Below, piece after piece: positions 11,666 through 21,919 of a stretch of DNA of 64,000 bases. The stretch lies in NCBI GenBank assembly GCA_022414725.1, contig CM039465.1, positions 23,311,049-23,375,048 on the forward strand, read 5' to 3'. The notes under the pieces are model-generated. The model searched no databases. It had not been told where the DNA came from and was given only the letters and a program-made list of their open reading frames with translations. Position numbers and translations under genes: made by a program. Each line of letters starts with the position of its first letter. The first letter of the stretch is position 1. Source of the DNA: Microglena sp. YARC (lineage: Eukaryota; Chlorophyta; Chlorophyceae; Chlamydomonadales; Chlamydomonadaceae).

Positions 11666-11733
11666 CTAGAAACCATTCACCAGGATCAGATAAGCCGATG
11701 CCCGATGTCGTGTATGTATATCAAGCTGGATGG

Positions 11734-12035
11734 CACTGTTTCCTTTTTGGGCTACACACTTTTAATTATCACCACCACCTTCATGTGGCCATCCGAAGGG
11801 GGTATCCCCTGGGGTAGCCTGGACTCAAATGCTAAGCGTAGCAGCTGCTAAGCAGCTTCGTTCCCCCGTCCTTTGGGCGAACCTGAAGCTAGCCAGTGTG
11901 TCCCAAAGCTGACATGACAGGCATTCCAATGAAGCTGAAAGCTTTGGGCTTGACCCAGTGGAAGGCAAATGGAGCAGATGGAACTACACAAATCATGGCC
12001 GGAAGCTGCTATGCGTAGCCGAAAATAGAAGCAGT
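11734..12035. mobile_element. Mutator-like foldback MITE, family A, copy 2 (interrupted)
   Basis: It is flanked by a perfect 9-bp duplication GCTGGATGG (11725-11733 and 12036-12044). The ends are CACTGTTTCCTTTTTGGGCT and the inverted form. At 302 bp it is about 100 bp longer than its relatives, with an extra segment (about 11760-11840) near the left end that looks like a nested insertion. Confidence 0.88.
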
Positions 12036-12109
12036 GCTGGATGGCTTAGCTAAGCCAATCTAGCGCCTTCGTCAATGATGGAGCTTTACAAATCGTGAGG
12101 CCACAACAG

Positions 12110-12310
12110 GGCCTTTCTTTTCGGGTTTCCTGAGCAGCTTCTGTGTAGCTCCCTGATCTAGCCATTGGGCTGCACCCAACTATTTCAACAGGTCTGGACA
12201 GCTGATTGTATTAGCTTGAAGGTTCCTTAGGTTGCATTCAGTTTGGCTGAATGGCAAGTCAGGGGAGCTGCCTAGAAGCTGTTGCGTAGCCAAAAAGAAC
12301 AGCTGTGGTA
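12110..12310. mobile_element. Foldback MITE, subfamily B, copy 1
   Basis: It has the same terminal architecture as family A (AGCAGCTTCT..AGCTCC and GGAGCTGCCTAGAAGCTG) with a different interior: ATTTCAACAGGTCTGGACAG, then GTTGCATTCAGTTTGGCTGA. Other B copies are at 12962, 38123, 46868, 51502 and 53308. Confidence 0.7.
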
Positions 12311-12867
12311 GGAATTCAAGAGAGAGTTGAATCTTGGACTTGGACTTGAGAGTTGAATCACCCCCCTTCTGTCACCACCCTTCTTATTAGTTCAGTTCAA
12401 GCAATTCAGTGGATGATTTGGATTTGGATGTTTCGAAACAGGTTGTAGTTCGTAGTTTGTACCTTAGATTCGGCCTGAAATTCCGAGGAACTCTGAAAAT
12501 TCTGGGGGAATATTCATAAATTTGGCCTGAAAAAGTTGAGGTCCGAAGTATAACTGATTTGCTGTATTGCTATTAAGATAGCCCCCCCGTTTCATTCCCA
12601 GAACTCATCCCACTCTTACAAACAGTACCCTCCCACCTCGGGTGGCACATGGGGGTTGAGAATTATTTTGTAGAGAGTTGAATCACCCCCCACCCCACTG
12701 AGTTGCAATATTCAGTTGCTTCAATATTTTTTTATTAAATATGTTCTCTGATATACTTGTTTTGTCTAGACTGAGAGAGAGGCTCTGTGTGCGTTTGTGC
12801 GTCAGCGTGTTGAAACATCCGGCTTGACGCGGCACTGCTGTGGTCGACCTCAAGGTTCATTGAATAT

Positions 12868-12950
12868 ATAAATAAAGAGTGCACCTTATTACTAGCCACA
12901 TTGTTGAGAGGGCCAGCCCGGTTGCTTCCACTGAGGCCAACCACCAATGG
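12868..12950 (+). repeat. TAAA-flanked dispersed repeat, family F, copy 1
   Basis: An AAATAAA stretch is followed by CCTTATTAC and a GAGGGGGCCAGCCCG body ending near CCAACCACCAA. The same 80-bp body recurs near 13915, 20205, 41380, 42208 and 46075 (+) and 47030, 49262 and 50487 (-). On the reverse strand it ends in a TATT-rich tail, so it may be the 3' end of a retroposon. Class uncertain. Confidence 0.65.
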
Positions 12951-12961
12951 TGGTACTAATA

Positions 12962-13172
12962 CAACTTGTCAGTGTTTTTGTTTCCAGCTCTTGCTAGCAG
13001 CTTCTATGCAGCTCCCAGCGGCCGCCACTGTGCTACAGTGAAATATTTCAGCAGTTCTAGACAGCTGATTGTGTCAGCCTCAAGGAGCACGAGGTTGCAT
13101 TCAGCGCGGCTGAATAGCCAGTCAGCGGAGCTGCTTAGAGGCTGCTGCTTGTAGCCAAAAATGAGAACACTG
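12962..13172. mobile_element. Foldback MITE, subfamily B, copy 2
   Basis: Left end GTTTTTGTTTCCAGC then AGCAGCTTCTATGCAGCTCC; right end GGAGCTGCTTAGAGGCTGCT then GTAGCCAAAAATGAGAAC. The interior matches the B copy at 12110. Flanks TCAGTG and CACTGA form a short extension of the inverted repeat. Confidence 0.7.
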
Positions 13173-13227
13173 ATATAGTGCGCATATATGTATGGAGTGT
13201 AGATAGAGACAGCGTATAACGTATATG

Positions 13228-13401
13228 TAGGGAACGGCAACTTAGATTAGTGCTTGAAAAACGAATATTAACTAATATTACTTAGTGTCACAATAATATC
13301 AGTTTTTCAAATATATTTGAAATTCTGGTGAGACGGCTCGTCCGACTAATATTATATCATATTATGTATTCACTAATATTATATAACATAGCCAACCCCT
13401 A
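13228..13401 (-). mobile_element. hAT-like MITE, TAGGG family, copy 1
   Basis: A 174-bp AT-rich element runs from TAGGGAACGGCAAC to CCAACCCCTA, flanked by a perfect 8-bp duplication CGTATATG (13220-13227 and 13402-13409). Its interior word GAGACGGCTCGTCCGACTAA is shared, in inverted orientation, with 20335-20519. Confidence 0.9.
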
Positions 13402-13914
13402 CGTATATGACATAGGACGTATGTACTTATAGACAGCGTATAGCATGGAGATGTACAAAGCACTACATAGCGGGCACCTTATGCACATCAGTTGTTGACC
13501 CTTGTGCTCATGTGTCCATCGTGCTCATCAGTTTTTGGATTGAATAAAAAATATACATGTTGCGCCTTGTCATAAGGCATACCATTTATTTATTGATCCA
13601 ATCCAATCAAAAAACTGATGTGCACAATTAGGGAGAGGCATCGATCTATATAGAGATATCTCTATATATATCTATATCTCTATATAAATTGGCGAAGCTG
13701 GATTTTTGAAAATCGGCGTAGGGCACCTTACAAAAATCAAAATCTGGTTTTACAATTATGGCATAGGGCACCATATCATATTGCAGGCGCTTATACTGGA
13801 TTTTCCGGTGTCTATCTGATGTAACTGCATATGTTGTAGATATACACAAAATATATATTTGCTATATATAGATCTATATTTTTGGGCAATATAGATATAT
13901 TTGCCTCCCCCTAT

Positions 13915-14125
13915 GCACAATGCATTATGGCAAGGCGTGAGGTTGAGGGGGCCAGCGCGTTAGCTTGCACTGGGGGCAATCACCAGTTGGATTGGATTGT
14001 TAGATGGTTTTATCAGCCAACTATGGGCTGCTCACCGTCTTCCAATGCCGTCCCCCCTTGCGAAATCCATGGAAAGCAGGGAGCGTTATAAGCGGATCAG
14101 ACAGTTTCAAGACTTGTCCAGGTGC
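13915..14125 (+). repeat. Family F repeat followed by family E repeat
   Basis: A family F body (GAGGGGGCCAGCGCG, 13915-13985) runs into a family E segment: GGATTGTTAGATGG, GGGCTGCTCACCGTCTTCCA, AAGCAGGGAGCG, AAGCGGATCAGACAG, GACTTGTCCA. Family E recurs near 40248, 40741, 58565 and 58855, so it is dispersed. No ends or TSDs are clear. Confidence 0.6.
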
Positions 14126-14198
14126 ATCAGTTGTTAACCCTTGCAGGCAGCAGCACAAGTCTGTGGTGCTTTGGGTATTACAGGCTCTCCAGAGCGAA

Positions 14199-14402
14199 GT
14201 TTTTGGGGGTGGGGGGGCTACGCATGGCAGCTTCCAGTCAGCTCCATTAGCCAGCCACTGGGCCAATACTAAATCTCTCAGCTGCATTCGAATGTCTTAT
14301 ATCAGTCAGCTGTTAGGCACACTAGCTAGCTTCAGGAGTGGCCCGAGGACATGGAAAGGGAGCTGCTCAGAAGCTACTTCGCGTAGCCAAAAATGAAACA
14401 GT
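14199..14402. mobile_element. Foldback MITE, family A, copy 3
   Basis: Both ends are present: TTTTTGGGGG..GGCTACGCATGGCAGC at left and GTAGCCAAAAATGAAACAG at right. The interior has CCAGCCACTGGGCCAAT and the CACTAGCTAGCTTC word typical of family A. Confidence 0.7.
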
Positions 14403-15665
14403 GTTAGAGAGATAGTTGTCCAGCAATTAAACTTGAACTTGGTAATATGGCTCCAGCCTAAAAGGCTGCTCGCAGTCTTCGCCAGAATCATTACTATCCA
14501 AAACATTCAGTTGTCCAATGATGGACAGAATGTTAATTTGTATTGTTATTTCAATTGTGAATAAATCAAATGTGAGTGTGAGCTGAGTGACTACACCCAA
14601 GAGAGTTGTTTTGATATGATTTGGCTATCAGCCTTCAAGCTGCTCACAGTCTGCGGGCGGAGTCAACATGGGTAGCATAAACACTTTTGCGCCAAACTCT
14701 TGAGTACAGATTGGAATCGCAGGGCTGCATACAGTTTAATGACATGTCCGACATACCGGTATGTAGGAACCTCCCCGCCTTTCTTTCTGAACCCTTGGTG
14801 GCACTGTTTTGTGCAAGGGGCCCACCTCCTGCGGTGAAAACCCTATCAATCAAAAACAAATCTAGGTCCAGAACTGCACTGCTAACCACAGCCCAGCCCA
14901 GGAGTTGAGAGGACGAGTGAGATTGAACTTTAAGTGCCGTAGGTTACATGGCTCCAGCCTTAAAGGTTACACGCCGTCTTTGGCAGAAAATCAACATTCA
15001 AAGCATGCCTCGTATAATACACCCCATCAAATCTCTTCATCTATCTCTTTTGTAAGTGTGGCAACGCCATTCGAACTGAATCCTCGGTATCGCTGGTTTG
15101 TGTAGGGAGACCCACTTCCTGGGTGAAATTCCTTTCACAACTAAAACAAAATTGTCTATTAAATTGTGACACGTCACTACACAATCGTACTTGAATTTGA
15201 ACTAGGTTACATACCTTCAGCCAGAAATTTGGCAGCTCGCCGTCTTAGGCAGTAAAAAACATTTGCCACGAAAAATATAAATGCGAAGAAATCATTTTTC
15301 ATTTTCCATATGAGTATTTGGTGTTAGTTGGTTTTGTTTTTAAGTATTGTAGCGTCAAGGCTGATCATATACGGGTATTATACACACTACTATTCCACAC
15401 TCCACACTGCTGAGGACGGAATGTAATCTCATTCGTCATCTCAGTCATCACATTTCATATCTACGAGTCTCATCACGTCACAATGCAAACTTGGGGCACC
15501 TTTTTCGGCACCCCCTACAACACCATCTCTACCCAGAATGCACCCTTTAAAAGCCAAATAAAGCAATATTAAAGAGTGGCATAGACCGGCATAGACCCCC
15601 CAAATTAGCGGTGTTATGTCTCCTCCCAAGCTTATCCAACCACATATCAAATGTACAATATCCGA

Positions 15666-15863
15666 CTGTCTCTTTTTGGGGCTACACGTAGCAGCTTCTA
15701 TACAGCTCCCTTTGCCCGCCCTTGGACCAAACCTGAAGCTAGCTAGTGTGCCTAAAAGCCGACATAAAGGGCATTCGAATGCAGCTGTAATTTTGAAATT
15801 GGACCAGAGGCTCGCTAATGGAGCTGAATGGAGGCTGCCATGCATAGCCTAAAAAAGAAACAC
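15666..15863. mobile_element. Foldback MITE, family A, copy 4
   Basis: Inverted relative to copy 3: the interior reads ACCTGAAGCTAGCTAGTGTG then GACATAAAGGGCATTCGAAT. Ends are GTCTCTTTTTGGGGCTAC and ATAGCCTAAAAAAGAAAC. Confidence 0.7.
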
Positions 15864-16295
15864 CAAGTGCCCTAATGTTGAAGGATTCTTCCTCCCATCC
15901 CACTTAATCACCCACCCATCAATTTTCCATGCTAGCATTAGGTTGACATTGATGAAGCCAAATAGCAATCATCATCCACTGTGACCAATGCCAAACTGAC
16001 AGTCATAAAAAGGCACTTCCAGCACGATGAATGCGCTACAGCATGAGCGTGCTTCCACATAACTGCCCTCACCCAGGGTCACTCAAGGATACTTCACAAT
16101 TTGCATGTTCAGACATAACTGTAATCAAAACCTACAACTTTTAATGAGCAAAAATATACATTTCACAGCCCCAAATGCATGCCTCCATAGGGCCAGCATC
16201 TCAGTTTCCAACGTAATCGACCCTCAAAAATCTGTGTTTGAGACGGGAAATGTAACGATTTGAACAACCCTGACCCCACTCCCTCCAATGGACTC

Positions 16296-16380
16296 TTGCA
16301 CACACACAAACGCACACACACACACACACACACACATACACACACACACACACAAACGCACACACACACACACACACACT
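16296..16380. repeat. CA dinucleotide microsatellite
   Basis: An almost pure CA run with a few interruptions (CATACA, CAAACG). It lies downstream of the F-box gene. Confidence 0.95.
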
Positions 16381-16890
16381 CAGTCTCCAGCAATCATCTC
16401 CATTCATTGAGCTTACGCCCTGACCACAACTCCTCTGACTCAGCCTGCACCATCATCAGAGAATTGCAAAGAGTTGGTCAGCTATGGTTGAAGTTGGTGA
16501 AAACGTGGTTTATAGTTTTTTATAATTATTTATGTAACTACTTATTATAGTTGTTAACGCTTTGTGCGGTTGGGATGAGCGAGCTGTAAAGTGTGGGATT
16601 TTTATTTCCAATGCATGGGTAATAGTAACAGGCTTGTCATGCCGTGCTCCAAATGTCTACTATGATTATCAAAGAGCTTTGACCGGTCCCAGACATGTCT
16701 GTGTTCCCTATTGAACAATAGACAGCACATATCCTAATGTGTCACATACTCCCAAAGTCTTGATGCAAAATAAATAGGAGAAATAGCCAATGCTGTGTCA
16801 GCTGATTTCTGCCACTGCTGCTTTCTGAGTGAGGGTTGAGTAGCAGAACTTGGCCATCTCACTGGCCCCAACCTCGCCCATGGCAGACAG

Positions 16891-19800
16891 TCATGTTCGC
16901 ACAAACAATCTTCGACGAATTTCGGGTGATTCAAGACATGCGGCAACACAATAATTGAAACCTACCGCTCCAAATTCCACCTTTCCAGTTGGGGCCACGA
17001 ACCTGAGCTCTGCAGATCCAAACTTCACTCCTGGAGCACATGATGGGGTGGTACGACATTTGACATTTGGGTGACTTGGGTGGTAGTGGTAGTGGTAGTG
17101 GTAGTGGTAGTGGTAGTGGTAGTGGTAGTGGTAGTGGTAGTGGTAGGTGGTGGTGGTGGTAGGTGGTGTTGATAGGAGGTGGTGGTGGTAGTGGTATGTG
17201 GTGGTGGTGGCGCTGGCATGTGGTTGTGGCAGGTGATGGTTGTGGTGGTGGGGAAGATATTCTAGATTTATAGTACTTCTAGATAGCCCCTCCATTTTTA
17301 ACAAAATTGGTCCCTTCAGCTGAAGAAAATGACACTTCTCATAAGTTAGCATGACCAGGACTTCTCTGCCCTTTGGGCTTGAAGAAAGCAATGTTGCATT
17401 TGGAAAACTTACAAACAATTATCTTACGATATCAGGTCCTTGCTCGTACCCTTGTGATTTGTTGGGGGGTTGATCTTACAATGCTTGTTAACAGACCCTC
17501 TAGGAAATCTAGAGTTATCTTCATAATTTGAGGTTGGGGAAGTCCCTTTAGCCTAATCGGCTACCCCTTGGACTGTAACATACAAACAAGAAAGAGGGGT
17601 CAAGAGTTCGGTGTTTTTAATTTCAGATTTCTGTGGGCCAGGTTGAGTAGCTCAGCGGGTGATAGATGGCCCTTTCTGACTAGCTTTAGCCAAACCCATG
17701 TGTCGCCATGCAACGCCGGAATGGCGACACACTGGCGACGCGTAATCGAAAGCAAACAATGCATGAAACTCACCATAGAATCCATCCCGCTGCCCTCGGT
17801 CCTTGCCCCTCAACACAATGATAGCACGCCTGAATCCAACGGGACACTTGTCAATCAATATGGCATATCGCTGCCACTGCCCTGCAGCCTCCTCTCCGGT
17901 CTTCAGCCTTCCGCTGTAGTGGTGGCAGCGACAGTGGGACATCACAAACTGCTGCGAAGCTTGGCGCGCATCTCCTGTTCCCTCGTCTAGCATGAGGCCA
18001 ACTGCAAACTGGCCTTCACAATCACTGTGGCCAGCAACCTACACAAGTGCCAAAGGCGGTTGTTGGTTCACAGTTCACAGTCACTTTTAAAAGCGGGTGT
18101 TGGTATTGGTATTGGTATTGATATTGGTGAGTGTGAGTGTGAGTGTGAGTGTGAGTGTGAGTGTGAGTGTGAGTGTGAGTGTGATGGTGACGGTGATGGT
18201 GATGGTGATGATGGTGATGGTGATGGTGATGGTGACGGTGACGGTGACGGTGACGGTGATGGTGATGGTGATGGTGATGGTAATGGTAATGGTGATGGTA
18301 ATGGTGATGGTGATGGTGATGGTGATGGTGATGGTGATGGTGATGGTGATGGTGATGGTGATGGTTTATCCATGTGCCCTGGACTCCAAGTATGGCTGCA
18401 GCTAGACGGGGTCAAGGGAGACTCATTTACATCTGTTCAGCAGACTGTCAACAGTCAAAGTGACTATTGGAAAGTGAAGCTGATCAGGGGAAAGCCTCTA
18501 AGATGGTCCGTCTAGTTATGAGCTACCCACAGGCTGTAAACACAAAATCACTAGTACCATAGGGTACCACAGAAAAACAGGCAAACAAGCACTACAAAGC
18601 ACTACAAAATAAAGCGCTCACTATGGGGATACCAGAGGACAGTAGGCAAACAAGCACTACAAAGCACAACAAAGCACTACAAAGTGCGCACCATTATGGA
18701 GAATCCAAGTGAAGCACCGGAGTTAAGCATCTCCTCTGCTTGAGTCTTGCACAAGCCGCGCCTCTGGAGTTCCTCACATAAGTCTACTACCTGGATGAGC
18801 TCTGTCCACTCAGAGGATGTTGCAATGCATCCTGACACACCCAAAACCTGAGCAGCTTCAGCCTGTTGGTTGGTTGGTTGGTTGGTTGGTTGGTTGGTTG
18901 GTTGGTTGGGTAGGTGGTTGGTTCTCTGCTCGAACGCTTGTTTGCCTGTGTGGGTGGGTCGGTGGGTGGGTGGATTGGTGGATATATGGTAGCTCAGCTT
19001 GTCTATTTATCTATGATGCACCGCATAAGTTATGTTGGGGGGGGGGGGAGGCACACCTTACAAATGGCAGAAGGCCTACCGAGACCTTAAATCTTTAACA
19101 CTCCCATCGATAGCCATATAGCGCCATAATACAGTTTGAAGCGAATCATGGATCCATTTGTCATGCATCTATCTATGCAGCACGCACAATAGCTTCTGAT
19201 TCAGCAGACACTTGTACATCGGATGTCATGGCCACCACTGCAGAGGCCACGGCAGCCTCTATCCCCCTCAACATGTGCTCCTTCACCCATTGAGCCAAGC
19301 CACCTGCTGTTTCACTCAGACCCTTGGGGCCAGAGGACCTCCTGGAGGGGGCCACGCCAGGTGGGTAGGGTAGAGACGCTGGTGGCCCCCTGGCAGGAGT
19401 GGCAGCATGACAAGTGACTGAGGACAAGCCGTGTGGTGGACACTCCCAAACAAAGCCATCCCCTCCGGCTCGGTTGGGAATCTGCGGCATTCAGAGATGA
19501 TTGAAAAGCTGAATTTCAATTTAATATGAAATGGTTGAAAAGGTTAATGTCAATACCGCTAGTTTGTGAGGATAGAAGGCGGCACGTAACATTTTTAGAA
19601 TAGTGGGGTAGTGGGATGGGGCAACCACCAGATAGCATATGATGCAACGCACACACGTTTTAGAGTAGTGGGGTAGTGGGATGGGGCAACCACCAGATAG
19701 CATATAATGCGACACACAAACCCATTCTGGCACTGAATCTCACCCATCCAGCTCGTTTCCACGTGGCAGGTGAGTGTTCCCCATCAAATGTGTTCCACGG

Positions 19801-20930
19801 GTTGCGATCCTCCATGCCCGACAGATCATCCGTCACATCACCCCGGAGTCCATTACGGGCCTCCAGGAACCAAGGATTGCGCAGGAAGTTGAATCCGTGC
19901 AGTGCCATGGTTGTCTGGTGGAGGGAGGGGGCAGGGTGGCAGGAGGGGAGGGTGGACCAGAGGGGAAAGGACTCCCAGAGGGCCAGGACTTCGGCAAAGC
20001 TTGGACTGAGGCGCGAGGTCCATAGATCAGGATCTGTACAGATGTCCCTCCAGGAGTGGTTCACCTGTGTGGGTTATAAGTGCGTACAGGTTGAATACAT
20101 AAATGACTAAATAAATACAGGTCGCATAAATAAATACATGAATAAATAAATAAATAGATGCTAAGTAATGTAAAACACAAGCAGAAATGTGAAAACTAGT
20201 TTTTTGCCCTGTGATGAGGCTTGAGTTTGAGGGGGATAGCCTGTTCCCTTGCACTGAGACTAGCCACCAAAAGTGTGCGTACATGATTGATATTCACATT
20301 TTCACGTCACTAGAGCAGCCGGAAGGCTCATAGATAGGGGTCGGTTATGTTATATAATATTAGTGAATAAATAATATTAAATAATATTATATAATGTTAG
20401 TCGGACGAGCCGTCTCACCAGAAATTCAAATTCATTTGAAAAACTAATATTATTGTGACACTATAATAATATGAGTTAATATCAGATTTTCAAACACTAA
20501 TATTAGTTGCCGTTCCCTACTCATAGACCATATGATCAATATGCTGAAACGTCCCTGCACAATCTGGACAGCACGAGTAATGAAAAGGCTGCAGATTTCC
20601 CAGGTTATTCTTCCAAGGCAGCAGTCCATGACAAAATTCCAAGGAATATACAAAGACAATATTATAATTATTATGATATGAAATGACTGTTTCTAGTTTG
20701 CTCACGCCATCACCCACCATGGATGCCCGTAAAAAGTCTCTATCTGACAGTTGGGATATGATGAGGATCGCTATCTCATGGGGGACGCCCTCTGCCAGGC
20801 TGTCATGACACCTGTCCTGGGCCCCCAAATCCACATGGGGGTGCGGGTCGTTGCTGCTCTCCAGCGCCCTCTCCGTCCCTAACGAGGGCTCACAAAATGT
20901 GGTGGTAGGGGAGTTGGTAACAGTGAGCAT
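16891..20930 (-). CDS. F-box protein with FBA domain, 5 exons
   Basis: Exons on the minus strand: 20930-20718, 20064-19744, 19481-19188, 18038-17774 and 17030-16891 (stop at 16891). All introns are GT-AG and phases agree, giving about 410 residues. An F-box spans about 48-88 (VPHEIAILIISQLSDRDFLR, then NHSWRDICTDPDLW), interrupted by intron 1. From about 129 the protein follows the FBA (F-box-associated) fold: FNFLRNPW, GGDGFVWECPPHG, SDCEGQFAVGLM, WQRYAILID, GFRRAIIVLRGKD, FYGVKFGSAELRF. It should be the substrate receptor of an SCF ubiquitin ligase. Animal FBA proteins of this class bind N-glycans; the aromatic YWK stretch just before the conserved G-x-YG is QRD here, so glycan binding is doubtful. 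The start is uncertain: the frame stays open about 50 bases upstream of 20930, and C-rich sequence beyond could hide an acceptor and an earlier exon. Confidence 0.8.
17080..17240 (-). repeat. Trinucleotide/hexanucleotide repeat before F-box exon 5
   Basis: GGTAGT and GGTGGT units on the plus strand are ACCACT/ACCACC on the transcript strand, just upstream of the acceptor at 17031-17032. The transcript is therefore C/A-rich here, as before acceptors of the plus-strand genes. Confidence 0.9.
18092..18364 (-). repeat. Hexanucleotide arrays before F-box exon 4
   Basis: Three successive arrays (GGTATT, GTGAGT, then GATGGT with GACGGT variants) fill 270 bp. On the transcript strand these are ACCATC-type repeats upstream of the acceptor of the 18038-17774 exon. 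Open frames on both strands come from six-base periodicity. Confidence 0.92.
18550..19060. repeat. Short tandem repeats in F-box intron 3
   Basis: AAACAAGCACTACAAAGCAC repeats at about 18575-18690; a GGTT array lies at 18864-18909; GGTGGGTGGGT follows near 18960. No coding signal is seen. Confidence 0.8.
20097..20275 (+). repeat. Family F repeat with AATA-rich leader
   Basis: AAATAAATA-type sequence precedes a diverged family F body (GAGGCTTGAGTTTGAGGGGG, then CTAGCCACCAA). It is within F-box intron 1. Confidence 0.55.
20335..20519 (+). mobile_element. hAT-like MITE, TAGGG family, copy 2
   Basis: A 185-bp element from TAGGGGTCGGTT to GCCGTTCCCTA, flanked by a perfect 8-bp duplication CTCATAGA (20327-20334, 20520-20527). 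It is the inverted orientation of 13228-13401 and sits in F-box intron 1. Confidence 0.9.
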
Positions 20931-21919
20931 CCTCAGGACGTTGATGTAGAGTGACGGATTTTTGGAAAAACAGGCCTTGCAGGTATGGTCCCAGGAGGGG
21001 ATGGATCACACTAGAAGCAGCGATGCGGGGGTGGGGTGGGGTGGGGTGGGGTGTGGGGGGGGACGTGTGGGGGGAAGGGAGAAGAGGAGTGCAGTGGAGT
21101 GGAGTGAAGCGGAGTGGGGTAGAGAAGAAAAAGGTGGAGAGGAGTGAAGTGGGGAAGGAAGAGGAGTGGGTCGGAGTGGGGAAGGGAGAGGGTGGGGTGG
21201 AGTAGGGAAGGGAGAGGGGTGGGTGGAGTAGGGAAGGGAGAAAGAAAGAGGGCGTCAGGAGATTGGCTGAAGTGCCTCGGCAGGGAGGATACTGGCAATG
21301 AATGGGAGAGGAGTTGTAGCCGTTGTGAAGGGCAGCCGAGTCGAGGTTGTGCGCCGTAAGCCGAGCGTGAGGGTTGATTCACTTCAGATGAGGGGCGCGG
21401 GCGTAGGGGATGGACTGCTTGAGTGAACTCGTTCGCTGATCGAGCTGCGCTGTTTGCAGGGTTTGGATTCGTGTAGACTTTGAGGTTGTGATGCGATTGT
21501 TGAGATGTGCATTTGCAGACAAACTGGGATGGTTTTATAGGATGGCATGCCTGCCTGGTAGCGCTTCTTTCGCTCGACGTGATTCCAAGGATCATCAAGA
21601 GAAGGTGCCTAGCAGATGCCGACGCGACCTGTCCCAGGGTGATCCGGGAGGGTGATCCGGGGGAGTGATCCTGGTTTGATCGTGATCGTGGCGCCCAGTT
21701 AAAAATCCGGCCACCCACCACAGGGTATCGGTGACAGGGTATCGGTGACAGGGTATGGTTCCAGCTGCCGTATGGCGCCAAGCCAATCGTTCGTTCTTGC
21801 CGAGCTGCTATGTCCTCGGATCTTACGCACACCTTGCGAGCTACACAAATATTTCCCCCTGCGCCTGCTGAGGTGGTACATTTGTGCAATCTGTGAATAC
21901 CCCACCCCCTCCTGCTAAT
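20931..21919. promoter_or_regulatory. Divergent interval between the F-box gene and GET3
   Basis: The two genes point away from each other and share less than 1 kb of upstream DNA. The half near the F-box gene is G-rich on the plus strand (GGGGTGGGGT, AGTGGAGTGG-like repeats at 21026-21250). Near GET3 there are a 13-bp tandem (GGGTATCGGTGACA core, about 21722-21755) and a GGGTGATCCGGG tandem (about 21635-21670). No TATA box is convincing. A long minus-strand open frame here is proline/serine-rich simple sequence and is not called. Confidence 0.5.

Noticed and set aside
21011..21889. A 292-residue minus-strand frame between the F-box gene and GET3
   Set aside because: Pro/Ser/His-rich low complexity over GGGGT repeats and promoter sequence; no motif. 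An earlier F-box exon hidden here cannot be excluded.
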